This document shows, piece after piece, positions 16,677 through 25,445 of a stretch of DNA of 64,000 bases. The notes below the pieces were generated by a model that was not told the DNA's origin, made no database searches, and saw nothing but the letters and a program-made list of their open reading frames with translations. Both the position numbers and the translations under genes were made by a program. Position 1 is the first letter of the stretch; each line of letters starts with the position of its first letter. Source of the stretch: JAIQFL01 sp035295745 (GTDB lineage: Bacteria > Acidobacteriota > Terriglobia > Bryobacterales > Bryobacteraceae); contig DATGIL010000069.1 in the NCBI GenBank assembly GCA_035295745.1, forward strand, positions 1-64,000. Direction: 5' to 3'.

Positions 16677-17112
16677 GCCAAAAGGAACCCATGCCCACCT
16701 CGCATCTATCTTGATCCTGACGACCGGCGCTCTCGCCCAGTTGCCGTCGAACCTAGACTGCAAATGTAAATCCGTCAGCGCCGACAAATACCTCTGCGAA
16801 TGCACTGCGACGGCCGCATCAAAGTCGGTGCCGAATTCCGCCGCGACGCAGAGGGTGCGTCCCGCACCACAGGACCCGCCAGTCCTCCCACCACCGCCCG
16901 CGAAGGGCGGCTTGGCGATTACCGGTGCGGAGACGCCTACTGCTGAGCCCACAACCCGAGCAGTGACACCGAAAGCGGTTGAAGCTCCGAAAACCAGCGA
17001 GACGCCAACCGGAGAGAACGAACTCCAAAGGCCGCCAACACGAGCGCCTTCAAGCGATGAAATTCCAACGCTCGATCTATTACGGCTAAGTCATTCATTT
17101 AGTGCCTCTTAA
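16594..17112 (+). CDS. Proline-rich exported protein, start unclear or frameshifted
   Basis: The mature part is Cys- and Pro-rich (CKCKS, LCECT, then PVLPPPPAKGG). It is preceded by a hydrophobic stretch (ILILTTGALAQ) that looks like the end of a signal peptide. In this frame the only far-upstream start is a TTG inside the preceding gene. A much better start, ATG at 16691 after AAAAGGA, is in the neighbouring frame and hits a stop after 7 codons. One base lost or gained near 16695-16712 would join that start to the signal-peptide remainder. So this is either a frameshifted gene, a sequencing error, or a TTG-started gene (16711). The product is unknown. Confidence 0.45.
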   Translation: MKRHTSRNCGLVLLSKSPRQNGWPLRAKPKGTHAHLASILILTTGALAQLPSNLDCKCKSVSADKYLCECTATAASKSVPNSAATQRVRPAPQDPPVLPPPPAKGGLAITGAETPTAEPTTRAVTPKAVEAPKTSETPTGENELQRPPTRAPSSDEIPTLDLLRLSHSFSAS

Positions 17113-17122
17113 TGGTCAATAT
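17086..17122 (+). repeat. Direct repeat, left copy (15 bp exact)
   Basis: CTAAGTCATTCATTT is repeated exactly at 21586-21600, 4,500 bases away, and similarity continues (both then reach TTAATGGTC). The copy here lies in the end of the preceding gene. Confidence 0.7.
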
Positions 17123-17557
17123 CGGCCATATGAACCTTACCTCCTCTATTGCGGGGACATCAAGAAATCATAAGCCGGAATCCGGTCGGTGTCGTTTCCG
17201 CCCGCGCGGCATGGGCCGGTTTTGCTTCGTCCCAGCGGCTCCGATGGGACAATGGCCACCGCATCTAGGTCGCTCATCCAAAGATGCGGGCGAGCCGCAC
17301 GGCGAACAACTCAGCCGCTCATAACGCGATTTGAGCCGCTTATTGGCCGTTCGCGCCCATCGGCAAGTTAATTCGGTGCCCGGAGATACATGCCGGTGTA
17401 TTATAGACGGCGGAAGATCACTCTTGATGTCTAAGGGTCAAAGACAGGGCAGATGCCAAATTTTAACCGGCCCTGGGCGGGCTGAAGCGACTGAGAAACT
17501 GGCACTTAAAGAGCACTCTAAGGATTCCGGAATGAGCTTGTCAGAGAGGAACCAGCC
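17113..17557. other. Intergenic stretch, related to 21.6-21.8 kb
   Basis: No gene seen. It follows the 15-bp direct repeat. A second shared word, TTCCGCCCGCGCG (near 17197 and 21708), suggests that this region and 21590-21800 are diverged copies. Confidence 0.45.
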
Positions 17558-17881
17558 ATGAAAAAGTCGGCGCATGTCACACTCACGATCGTAGCTGCCG
17601 TCGCCGGTGCCGCGCGTGCCCAACAAGCGCCTAATCCTTGCGAGCCGGCCACGTTCAACGAAAGCGCGTGCCGAGTGGCTGTGAGGGATCACGGTTATTG
17701 CAGTGGAGGATCCTGGGTGCCACAGACCTTCCAGAAGTACCCATACTATTACGACCTGTATCGTTTATATGGTTCGTCTGGCGGAGTAATCACGCCGGCG
17801 CTAGTGGACACGTGCACGCGTCCGCGTCACGGCGGCTTCGGCGCAATCGGCGCAGCTATGCATGGGCATTCGGGCTCATAG
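17558..17881 (+). CDS. Small exported protein, partner of the ATP-grasp gene
   Basis: A 107-residue protein with a signal peptide ending AARA-QQ and several Cys residues (PCEP, SACRVAV, GYCSGG, DTCTRP). A Tyr-rich centre (KYPYYYDLYRLYG) and a Gly/His-rich end follow. GAGAGGA stands 9 bases before the ATG. It lies 17 bases upstream of a YgiC-like ATP-grasp gene. In enterobacteria the YgiC-type gene is preceded by an exported YgiB/DUF1190 protein; the position and the Cys/Gly-rich character are similar, but this protein is half that length, so the relation is only a suggestion. Confidence 0.65.
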   Translation: MKKSAHVTLTIVAAVAGAARAQQAPNPCEPATFNESACRVAVRDHGYCSGGSWVPQTFQKYPYYYDLYRLYGSSGGVITPALVDTCTRPRHGGFGAIGAAMHGHSGS

Positions 17882-17898
17882 CTCCCATCGGGGTATCC

Positions 17899-19029
17899 AT
17901 GCGGCGAATCGCTTCCAAGCCGCGGCCAGACTGGCAGCAGCGGGTAGAAGAGGCTGGGTTGGTGTGGGATACCGGCGGACAACCGTGCTGGATCGAGTCG
18001 GCCTTCTACCGGTTCAGTGCCAAGGAAGTGGCGCTTTTGGAGTCCGCAACCAACGAATTGGAAACCATGACGCTGCGCTCGGTCGAGCACATCATCGTGA
18101 ACAAGCTCTATACTAGGATGAATGTGCCGTCCATGGCCGTGCCCTTGATCGAGGCCTCGTGGCGAGCCGAGCCGCCATCGATCTACGGCCGATTTGATCT
18201 GGCCTACGATGGCACCGATGCACCCAAACTGCTGGAGTACAACGCCGACACCCCTACCTGTTTGCTGGAGGCTGCGGTGGTGCAGTGGCACTGGCTTCAA
18301 GACACGTTTCCGCAGTGCGACCAATTCAACTCGCTGCACGAACGACTGATTGCAGCCTGGAAAGACCTGGCGCCCAGCTTACCTCATGGTCGAATCGACT
18401 TGTGCTCGTTAGACGACCTCGAAGATGGCATCACCGTCACCTATCTCCAGGACACCGCGCAGCAGGCGGGGCTCTCGGCTTCGTGTTTCGCAATCGACGA
18501 AATCGGGTGGAACGGGAGGATGTTCGTCGGACCGGACGAGCGCCCTCTCGGCGCGGTCTTCAAACTGTACCCGTGGGAGTGGATGATCCGCGAGGAGTTT
18601 GGCCGGTTTCTGGCGGCCGCACCAACACTATGGATCGAGCCTCCGTGGAAGATGCTGCTCTCGAACAAAGGAATTCTGCCGGTGTTGTGGGAGCTTTACC
18701 CCGGCCACCCCAACTTGTTGAAGGCGAGCTTCGATGGGCCGGAGGGATTGACGTCCTGGGTACGCAAGCCGTTGCTCGGCCGCGAGGGAGCCAACATCAC
18801 AATACATCAGCCGGGATGCGAACTTACAACTGATGGGGCGTATGGCTCAGAGGGGTTCGTATATCAGGACCTAGCGCCGCTGGCAACCTTCGACGGCAAG
18901 TACCCAGTGGTGGGCAGTTGGCTAATCGGGCACGAGCCAGGAAACGCTTCGGCAGGGATTGGCGTTCGCGAGTCGGACACGCCAATCACCACCAACGTCA
19001 GCCCATTCGTGCCGCACCTGTTTGAGTGA
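17899..19029 (+). CDS. Glutathionylspermidine synthase-like ATP-grasp protein (YgiC/YjfC family)
   Basis: A 376-residue protein matching the C-terminal synthase (ATP-grasp) domain of glutathionylspermidine synthase. Signatures are YGRFDLAYDG, KLLEYNADTPT, PWEWM, KGILPVLWELYPGHPNLL, KPLLGREGANI and the GSWLIG..AGIG.RE end. Stand-alone family members in bacteria (YgiC, YjfC) ligate an amine or amino compound to a carboxylate using ATP, but their true substrates are not firmly known. The start used is the ATG at 17899, with GGGG 6 bases upstream, right after the preceding stop. It is likely co-transcribed with the small exported protein upstream. Confidence 0.88.
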   Translation: MRRIASKPRPDWQQRVEEAGLVWDTGGQPCWIESAFYRFSAKEVALLESATNELETMTLRSVEHIIVNKLYTRMNVPSMAVPLIEASWRAEPPSIYGRFDLAYDGTDAPKLLEYNADTPTCLLEAAVVQWHWLQDTFPQCDQFNSLHERLIAAWKDLAPSLPHGRIDLCSLDDLEDGITVTYLQDTAQQAGLSASCFAIDEIGWNGRMFVGPDERPLGAVFKLYPWEWMIREEFGRFLAAAPTLWIEPPWKMLLSNKGILPVLWELYPGHPNLLKASFDGPEGLTSWVRKPLLGREGANITIHQPGCELTTDGAYGSEGFVYQDLAPLATFDGKYPVVGSWLIGHEPGNASAGIGVRESDTPITTNVSPFVPHLFE

Positions 19030-19079
19030 CCAGTTACCGACTTGGTTCGAAGTAGTATACTGCATCGGAAGAGGGTCAT

Positions 19080-19601
19080 GTGAGGACGCTACTCGCTTTC
19101 ACAATCGCGATTGGGCTCATGGGCAAGTCTCCGGGTGTTTGCCAGATTACAGTCAAGAAGAGCGAGACTCGCCCGCGCGGCCCCGCCGGCCCCGCCCAGA
19201 TCTATCAGCTTTTCTTTGAGCGAGTGGCACACTCCAATCCCCGAGCGTCTTTCACCTTCCCCGGCGACCTGACGGACACCGAAATGGCCGTCTTGAGCGG
19301 TGTAGCTGCCGATTGCGATTCCAAGTTGCAGCCTCTGGACGACAGGCCGGTGGTGTTGGAGGCTCGCATGCGTTTCCTGGAGTCAGGCCGGGAGCAGGCA
19401 GATTGGATGGACCAACACCTGATCGAGCTGAAAGCCCGCCGCGATCGCATCGTTGTGGAGCACGTTAAGGCGTTGCGAACCTCGCTCGGTGAGCCGCGAT
19501 TTCAGGCCCTCGAAACCTTTGTACAGGACTGGTACAACAGCCTCGCGGTGGTGTCAGCGGCGGGCACTCGCACTACACCCACACCCGCGAAGAAGGAATA
19601 A
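19080..19601 (+). CDS. Exported protein of unknown function
   Basis: A 173-residue protein starting at GTG, with a signal peptide (LLAFTIAIGLMG, cleavage near GVCQ) and a mostly helical mature part rich in charged residues (EARMRFLESGREQADWMDQ). It ends in a Thr/Pro/Lys tail. It lies 50 bases after the ATP-grasp gene on the same strand and may share its transcript. No known domain is recognised. Confidence 0.62.
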   Translation: MRTLLAFTIAIGLMGKSPGVCQITVKKSETRPRGPAGPAQIYQLFFERVAHSNPRASFTFPGDLTDTEMAVLSGVAADCDSKLQPLDDRPVVLEARMRFLESGREQADWMDQHLIELKARRDRIVVEHVKALRTSLGEPRFQALETFVQDWYNSLAVVSAAGTRTTPTPAKKE

Positions 19602-19879
19602 TGGCGAAGTGACGCATATCGCCATTCAGTTTGTCAAACAGGGATTTCTCATGAGCGGCTATGAAAAGAAGTTAGGAAAGTGGTTTGCTGCGTCCGCCCG
19701 ACTCAGCCATGACCGGCGCCCTGAACTTACGATACGCCAGTGCCCTGATATACCGGCAATATCGTCATCAAACGGCCTCCGAGATTGCGTCGGGCCGCCG
19801 TGAATGGGGAAGGCCAGAGCTGTAGGTAGTCGCGAATCGGGGCCGACTATGAGAAGCTTGGTTTTGTCGGAGGGTGGAA

Positions 19880-20500
19880 ATGGCAGATGTACCGATCACG
19901 CAGAAACCCATAGAATCTCAATCTCGGCGTTTTGATCCGAAGAATCTACCCACTCCGGGACCGCCGCTGCAACCAGGTGAAGCAGGGGTCACTGTTTGTG
20001 ATTTTTCTTGTGAGGCGGAGTTTGACATCGAAGGGACCCCGACGGAGAGTCCAACTGAAGAAGGCTGTGAGGTCACACTCACCGCGAGCGTGGCGGCCGT
20101 AACTATCGATCTAACAATTACGATCTGGCTTCCGGAAGACGCGGACGAGCAACTAACAGCACATGAGGACGGCCACGCCGATATCTGCAAGGAAGTCTAC
20201 GATGGTGCCAAGCAAGCTGCGGCCGACGCTGCGAAAGCCTTTGGGAAGCGGACCTTCACTGGAAAGGGCAAGAAGTGTGAAGACGCAAAACAAGCCGCAA
20301 TCGACATGGCCGTCGGCGCATTCTGCAACGATTATGGCGCTCGGACGCGGGCCGTCGACCAGCGCGTCTCTGACATTTATGACGATTTGACGGACAAAGG
20401 CAAGAAGGCAGAACCGAAACCAAAGGATGCCGTGAAAAAGGCATTCAAGAAGTACAAGGACGAGAAGGAAAAGGAAAAGGAGAAGGGGCAAAAAAAGTAA
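19880..20500 (+). CDS. Predicted zinc-dependent protein with HExxH motif
   Basis: A 206-residue protein; the ATG at 19880 is favoured because GGAGGG lies 5 bases upstream. Residues 36-90 form a beta-rich domain with Cys40, Cys44 and Cys63. LTAHEDGHADIC follows, with an HExxH-type zinc site (His95, Glu96, His99), and then a helical part. The layout (beta domain, then HExxH, then helices with Cys residues) recalls the DUF922 group of predicted secreted zinc proteases, but no signal peptide is visible here. The C-terminus is extremely Lys/Glu-rich. Protease activity is inferred only from the motif. Confidence 0.6.
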   Translation: MADVPITQKPIESQSRRFDPKNLPTPGPPLQPGEAGVTVCDFSCEAEFDIEGTPTESPTEEGCEVTLTASVAAVTIDLTITIWLPEDADEQLTAHEDGHADICKEVYDGAKQAAADAAKAFGKRTFTGKGKKCEDAKQAAIDMAVGAFCNDYGARTRAVDQRVSDIYDDLTDKGKKAEPKPKDAVKKAFKKYKDEKEKEKEKGQKK

Positions 20501-21038
20501 GAGCCTAGGGTGGGAAAGGTTGGGCGGCCGGGTGAACTGATGCATGTGCCGCTCCGGCGAGCCACGTTGACCCGCTTGCGAAGAACTGAACTACTGTTGT
20601 GCCGGATTACGGACCTCGGAGCAGCGCACGAAGCGACGGACGAACGGTTGGGGTGCGGTCCACGTGCCCTGAGTGATAGCCGGGGGGCACTCCTGGGGCC
20701 AGCCCCCGAAGTCCTGTCGCTAGAGGCGTCTCGGGGCCGCTGCTGGCGTGCGGATTCCCCGGTATCGCGTGCGCCTGAGCGGGCGTCTGCCTCCGTTTTG
20801 GGCGACCAATTCTGGTCCGAGTCGAGCGCCTTTTGGTGGCTGAAAAGCGCCGAAAATGGCGAGTAAAACGCGAAAAAGTACCGATTTGCGACAGGAACGG
20901 CTCATTGCCGGCCACAAAGTACCTGAATGTGCTTGGGTTAGCCGCTGAACGTTGCAACCGCTCATCGGCGGGGTGGTCCGCAAAACCCCCCTCCGAGGCT
21001 CAACGGATTAACGCGTGCTGATCGGCTTTCACTACTCG
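20501..21038. other. Non-coding or decayed phage-associated region
   Basis: No convincing gene. A 31-codon frame at 20856-20948 (start MASKTRKSTDLRQERL) has the flavour of the N-terminus of a phage terminase small subunit, which would fit the terminase remnant just downstream, but it is too short to be sure. Confidence 0.4.
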
Positions 21039-21589
21039 CGCCACAAGACTCCAGGCGCCAGGATGTTCCTCTCCGTGTTCGGTGCGCCCGCTCGTTCAGC
21101 TTGGTGGCGATGTCTCGCGGCGTGGTTCCTGCGGAGCGCAGCCGTCGAATCTCCGCGAGGATGGCCAGAGCGCCGCTGGCTCTTCAGCAGCTACGCTGCC
21201 AGCCTGAGCATCCGCGACTCGTTGAAATGCCGGCGATTGATCGAATCCCCCTGGTATCAATCGCGCTGGGCAGACCGTTTCGCGCTCACGACGGACCAAA
21301 ACACCAAGGGACGCTTCGACAACAACCGGTCGGGCTCCGGCTGTCCACCTCTGTGGGCGGCCCCGCCACCGGCGAGAGCGGCGACCGCATCGTTTGTGAC
21401 GATCCGCATCACGTTCAGGAGGCGGAATCGGACACAAGCCGCAAGAGCACGGTGGAGTGGTGGGACATCGTGATGTCCACCCGGGTAAATGACCCGAGGA
21501 CTGCAGCCAAGTCGGTGGTGATGCAACGCTGCCATCAGCAGGTTTTGAGCGGTCATTTGCTGGAACAGGGCGGATGGGACTGCCGCTAA
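21039..21589 (+). pseudogene. Frameshifted phage terminase large subunit remnant
   Basis: Two adjoining frames together read as the ATPase part of a terminase large subunit. The first (to about 21330) gives RWLFSSYAASLSIRDSLK, LIESPWYQSRWADRF and LTTDQNTKGRFDNN. The second (from about 21325) gives LRLSTSVGGPATGESGDR, IVCDDPHHVQEAESDT, EWWDIVMSTRVNDP and VVMQRCHQQVLSGHLLEQ. The order ...RDS, LIES.WY, DQN.K.R, ATGE.GD, DDPH, WW..V.STR, QR.H matches the family. The join needs one indel. Both ends are missing or degraded (the P-loop region is poor), so it cannot be functional. It marks a decayed prophage. Confidence 0.8.
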
Positions 21590-21622
21590 GTCATTCATTT
21601 CATGTCTATTAATGGTCTATCG
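21586..21622 (+). repeat. Direct repeat, right copy (15 bp exact)
   Basis: Partner of 17086-17100. It sits at the very end of the terminase remnant, sharing its stop codon. Confidence 0.7.
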
Positions 21623-21969
21623 GTAGCCAATGTGGACATTAGCTCGGAGTGTCCGAAAGATCAACAGAAGAACAGGGCAAGGACGTTTGAAGGATTTGTT
21701 CCGACCCAATTCCGCCCGCGCGCCGCCCGCACATGGATCGCCGGCCCGCTCGTCCCTGGGCCACAGTCCGACTCCCCCAGCATAGCCACATGACCGTCAC
21801 TCCACCCTTCTTAGGCCTGGAGTGGACAAAACCGGCGGCGAAGTCCACCTCCGGAAGACGCTGGTTGTTCCGCATACGCCGGCTTTACCTTTGAATTCGT
21901 TATTCTCCCGGTTAACTAATGAGAGCGTAATTTGAAACCTCTGGGACCCCCTTACTAGGCGGTGGGGGC
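21590..21969. other. Intergenic stretch
   Basis: No gene seen. It has partial similarity to 17100-17250 (shared direct repeat and TTCCGCCCGCGCG). Confidence 0.4.
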
Positions 21970-22305
21970 ATGCTAGACTTATCAAAAGTTCGGCTGACTA
22001 AACCGAAGCTGATCGCCGAACCCAAAGAAACTAGTTCTTACGAATTGTATTTCGGATTGAAATTAATAGAGGAAAATGATTTTCCTAATGGCATCAGGCA
22101 GTCGTCGGAATCCGAGCTGGAGATCGAAGGAGTCATGTGCGACGCCCTGGTGGGTGCGCAGATCGGATTCGGCATGGGCCAGAAAGGAGCTGGCATCGAT
22201 GTGGACTTGGCGGCCGCCGGCAACTCCGAAGTCGTCAAGGCCAAACTGCGGATTATGCACCAAGAGAGTCTGCTGCTGGAATCTTCCGGAGGGTACGCAG
22301 TCTGA
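21970..22305 (+). CDS. Hypothetical protein
   Basis: A 111-residue protein, no signal peptide, acidic in the first half (SESELEIEG) with a Gly-rich centre (GAQIGFGMGQKGAG). A G-rich stretch (GGTGGGGGC) stands just before the ATG. Predicted as a small beta-rich cytoplasmic protein. No family recognised. Codon use differs from the neighbours (more A/T at the start), so it may be accessory. Confidence 0.55.
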   Translation: MLDLSKVRLTKPKLIAEPKETSSYELYFGLKLIEENDFPNGIRQSSESELEIEGVMCDALVGAQIGFGMGQKGAGIDVDLAAAGNSEVVKAKLRIMHQESLLLESSGGYAV

Positions 22306-22495
22306 TTTTGCGCGTCCCTCGGGTAGGAGATTAGACGCCCCGCGTCATCGGTTTCGGGTTGCCGCCGGACTGACCACGCCCGGCCAGGAGTTCCTGTTGA
22401 CTAACTCTCAAGCTACAAGAGAAGCGGAAACGCAACGGACTGAATTGGTTTTAAGATGACATTGTAAAGCCTTAGAAGGAAGATTCAAGCGCGGA

Positions 22496-24244
22496 ATGAC
22501 CCCATCCATTTTACGAGTAACGCAATCGGAGACAGAGGCGCCGGATACACCCGACTATCTATGGAAAGTGGCCGGGAAACCGGTATGTGTACGCATCCCG
22601 TTTACTCTGATGGACCGCCTTGGAGACGAGGTGGAGGAGAGCTTCGGCTCGCTCAACTCCAGGGGCTCGGAACTGGGTGGTGTGTTGTTCGGACGCGTCA
22701 TTCCCGCCAGGCAATCCTGGACCGGCACCAACTCCGATCCGGCCACGGTTTGTGTCGAGGACTATGCCGTCGTGGCGTGTGACCACACCGGCGGCCCCCT
22801 GTACCAGCTCTCGCGTGCGGATCTGGTCCGGTTGGATGGGGTGATTGCGGCGCGCACGGCTTCCGGTGTCCAAGCGGTCGGTTTCTTCCGTAGTCACGCG
22901 CGCCGGGGACTCAGCCTGGGACCGGAGGACGTAGGTCTTATGCGCAGCCGGTTTCGAGATCCTGCCAGTATCGCGCTGCTGGTCCGTCCTTCGGTACCGC
23001 GCACCCGTACTGCGGCCGTTTTCATTTGGGAAGATGGCAGGATTCAGAGTGAGTCGAGCCACTTGGAGTTTCCTTTCCACTCGCTCGCGCAGACGTCCGG
23101 CAAGTTGCTTCACGAAGTGCCCGCGCAAGGCAGCGGCTCGCGGCTTGTCACGGCGGCGCCCCCCGCAAATGCGGCAGGCGCTCAGGTGGTGCCGATCACT
23201 TCGCGCATGGAGCTTACTCCTCCACCCGCGGCGCCCCCGGTGGAACTTCCCGAAGAGCCCGCGTCGACTGCGGCGCAAGAATCTCTCCGGATCAGCCTGG
23301 CGGGGATGATGGAAAAAGAGGCCTCCGCGTTGGCCAAAGTCCTCGTGTTACACTGTCGCGCCACGATTGTTAAAGACCGTTCCTATAACGTGCTTTTGGT
23401 GGATACGGCCACTCGCGATGCCACCCGGATTCTGCGGGAGCGGGTGGCTGACGCCGTCATCGTCATCGTCTCCAACGGCGCGGATCGCGAGATGCCAGGC
23501 ACGGTGACGTTGCGTCGGCCGTTGGCTCCCGAAATCGTCGGCGACGTGTTTGCCGAGGTAAGCAAGCTGGTGGCGGGGCGCGCAGCCCCACTGCCCCCGC
23601 AGGCCGTGAGAGCCCCGAGGGGGTCCAAGCCTCTGGCCTTCACCAGTTTGTATGATCTGGCCGCGGCGTATCGCACGTCGCTGTCCAAGGGCGAAAGCTT
23701 TGTCGTCAACATCGAAGAGCACAGATACTCGCTCTATCCCGGTCGGCATTTGTTTAAATCCAACTATTCGCCCACGGAACTGCGCTCTCTACGGGGCAAC
23801 ATGTCGCTGGCGATTGATGTCAGCAGACCCGCCGATGCCATTTCGGGCGATGGATCGCTGGGGCTTTCGTTGCAGCGGCTGGAGGAGTTTCTCTGGCATC
23901 TGGGATTCAATGCGGGCGTCGGCACCCTACTTCCCTGGATGGGCGATCAGCACTCCTACCGCCTGAGCCGCTGGCCTCCCGTTGTGCGGAAGGACAATGA
24001 TTCGACGCTGGTGAAGCTGGCCACTTTGATGGCCATGGCGCGCCGCACCCTTCGTCCGGACGAGTTGGCGCAAACCACGGGCATAAGTCCGTATATCATC
24101 GCGGATTTTCTCAACGGCTGCTCCCTGGTGGGATGTCTGGAAGAGTTCACGGTACCACCGGAAATGGCGCCGGCCAAAGCTCGCCCCAAACATCCACTAT
24201 TGAAGCTGCTGGGGCGCATCCGCTTGAAGTTAGGACTGACCTGA
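22496..24244 (+). CDS. JAMM-like domain protein of a GTPase/roadblock operon
   Basis: A 582-residue cytoplasmic protein. The N-terminal ~190 residues have the layout of a JAB1/MPN (JAMM) fold: Glu59 in SELGGVLFG, then GFFRSHARRGLSLGPEDV with His134, Ser140 and Asp145. The spacing His-x10-Asp is the JAMM spacing, but the first His of HxH is Arg132, so metal binding is doubtful. A Pro/Glu linker (about 235-262) leads to a receiver-like alpha/beta stretch (about 280-365). The C-terminal ~190 residues end in a winged-helix-like part (LRPDELAQTTGISPYIIADFLNGC). The next gene starts 3 bases after the stop. It is probably a regulator or effector of the small GTPase. Confidence 0.7.
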   Translation: MTPSILRVTQSETEAPDTPDYLWKVAGKPVCVRIPFTLMDRLGDEVEESFGSLNSRGSELGGVLFGRVIPARQSWTGTNSDPATVCVEDYAVVACDHTGGPLYQLSRADLVRLDGVIAARTASGVQAVGFFRSHARRGLSLGPEDVGLMRSRFRDPASIALLVRPSVPRTRTAAVFIWEDGRIQSESSHLEFPFHSLAQTSGKLLHEVPAQGSGSRLVTAAPPANAAGAQVVPITSRMELTPPPAAPPVELPEEPASTAAQESLRISLAGMMEKEASALAKVLVLHCRATIVKDRSYNVLLVDTATRDATRILRERVADAVIVIVSNGADREMPGTVTLRRPLAPEIVGDVFAEVSKLVAGRAAPLPPQAVRAPRGSKPLAFTSLYDLAAAYRTSLSKGESFVVNIEEHRYSLYPGRHLFKSNYSPTELRSLRGNMSLAIDVSRPADAISGDGSLGLSLQRLEEFLWHLGFNAGVGTLLPWMGDQHSYRLSRWPPVVRKDNDSTLVKLATLMAMARRTLRPDELAQTTGISPYIIADFLNGCSLVGCLEEFTVPPEMAPAKARPKHPLLKLLGRIRLKLGLT

Positions 24245-24247
24245 GCA

Positions 24248-24808
24248 ATGTTCAACCAGGAACACAAGATTCTGTTCACCGGCCATATGGGGGCCGGGAA
24301 GACCACCGCGATCGCCGCGATCAGCGACATCGCCCCAGTCCGTACGGAGGCCGTCAACACCATGCAGCACGTTGCCGCCAAGATGATGACGACAGTGGGG
24401 TTGGATTATGGCGAAATCACGCTCGATTCGGGTGAGCACATCCGCCTGTACGGAACGCCCGGCCAAAGCCGCTTTGCCGCACTGTGGACCATCCTGGCGC
24501 GGGGGGCGCTGGGCGCCGTCATCCTACTGAATCACAGCCTTCCCGACGCCACCGAACGACTGGAAGAATTTTTGGATGCATTCAAAGGCCTGATCTTTGA
24601 GGCCGGCGCGGTGATCGGAGTGACGCATACCGACCTCGCACCCGAAATTCCGTTTGAGCCGTATTACGAGGCGCTCGAAAAGCGTTCCATGGTGCTGCCA
24701 GTGCTCGCCCTGGATGCGCGCAATCGCCAGGACGTATTAGGCGCGATTGACGCCCTGCTCAGCCTGGTGGAGGCGAATTGGGAAGAAAGCGCTAGGGGGA
24801 CTGTCTGA
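24248..24808 (+). CDS. Small Ras-like GTPase
   Basis: A 186-residue GTP-binding protein with P-loop GHMGAGKTT (12-20), switch II YGTPGQSRF and a G4-like VTHTDL instead of NKxD, followed by LALDARN. These features fit the bacterial small GTPases that pair with roadblock/LC7 proteins (MglA/CvnD-like group), which act as molecular switches in polarity or signalling. Its stop shares a base with the next start, so it is coupled to the roadblock gene. Confidence 0.88.
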   Translation: MFNQEHKILFTGHMGAGKTTAIAAISDIAPVRTEAVNTMQHVAAKMMTTVGLDYGEITLDSGEHIRLYGTPGQSRFAALWTILARGALGAVILLNHSLPDATERLEEFLDAFKGLIFEAGAVIGVTHTDLAPEIPFEPYYEALEKRSMVLPVLALDARNRQDVLGAIDALLSLVEANWEESARGTV

Positions 24809-25269
24809 TGCACACCGTCACCGTACACGAAATCCAACCGGAAACCAGGAGCGCCTGTAGCAACGCCCTGTACGAACTCAAAGCGCAAGTGACCGGATTT
24901 GTTTCGGCCGGCGTGGTAGGGCCCGACGGCTTTGAAGTCGCCGTAGTCACCACGCGTCCGATCGAAGTCTCCAAACTGGCCGCTCTCAGCAGCACTCTGA
25001 TCGCGATCGGCGAGGCGTTCAGTGTGGAAGCGGGCGAGAAACCCTGCCACGAAATGATTTTGGAAAGCGAGGGCGGCGGGCGGACTCTGCTGTTCGGGAT
25101 CCCGGTACATGACGCCCACTACGCGATGTTTGTCATAGCCGGTGTGGGTGGCGGCCTCACCCTGGGCATGATTTTATCCCGGACACGCATGTGCGCCACC
25201 AGAATTCAGAATATCCTGAGCGCCAACTCCCAGGCGGGCAGCACGGGCAGCACCGGCAGCACGGAATGA
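24808..25269 (+). CDS. Roadblock/LC7-domain protein
   Basis: A 153-residue protein with the roadblock/LC7 pattern (residues about 10-118): VTGFVSAGVVGPDGFEVAVVT, LAALSSTLIAIGEAFSVEAG, MILESEGGGRTLLFGIP and FVIAGVGGGLTLGM. Such proteins bind a partner small GTPase and act as activators or scaffolds (MglB/CvnB class). A short Gly-Ser-Thr tail ends the protein. It overlaps the GTPase stop by one base (TGATG), showing translational coupling. Confidence 0.88.
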   Translation: MHTVTVHEIQPETRSACSNALYELKAQVTGFVSAGVVGPDGFEVAVVTTRPIEVSKLAALSSTLIAIGEAFSVEAGEKPCHEMILESEGGGRTLLFGIPVHDAHYAMFVIAGVGGGLTLGMILSRTRMCATRIQNILSANSQAGSTGSTGSTE

Positions 25270-25445
25270 TGATCCTGGTGCCGGCGCCGAGTCTGGAGGT
25301 TCCAGAGCGTGCCTGGGCAACCAGATCATCCTCTCTCACGGTGACGCCCCTCGGAACTGTCGGGGCCTGCCGAACCCATACCTTCGGTACTCGTAGAAAC
25401 TAAAGGTACTTGGATTAGTATTATTTGAAATAGGATCCGTACACA

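Noticed and set aside
20510..20957. Overlapping frames of about 116 codons on both strands
   Set aside because: Biased Arg/Ser/Pro translations with no start signal; the region looks non-coding or decayed.
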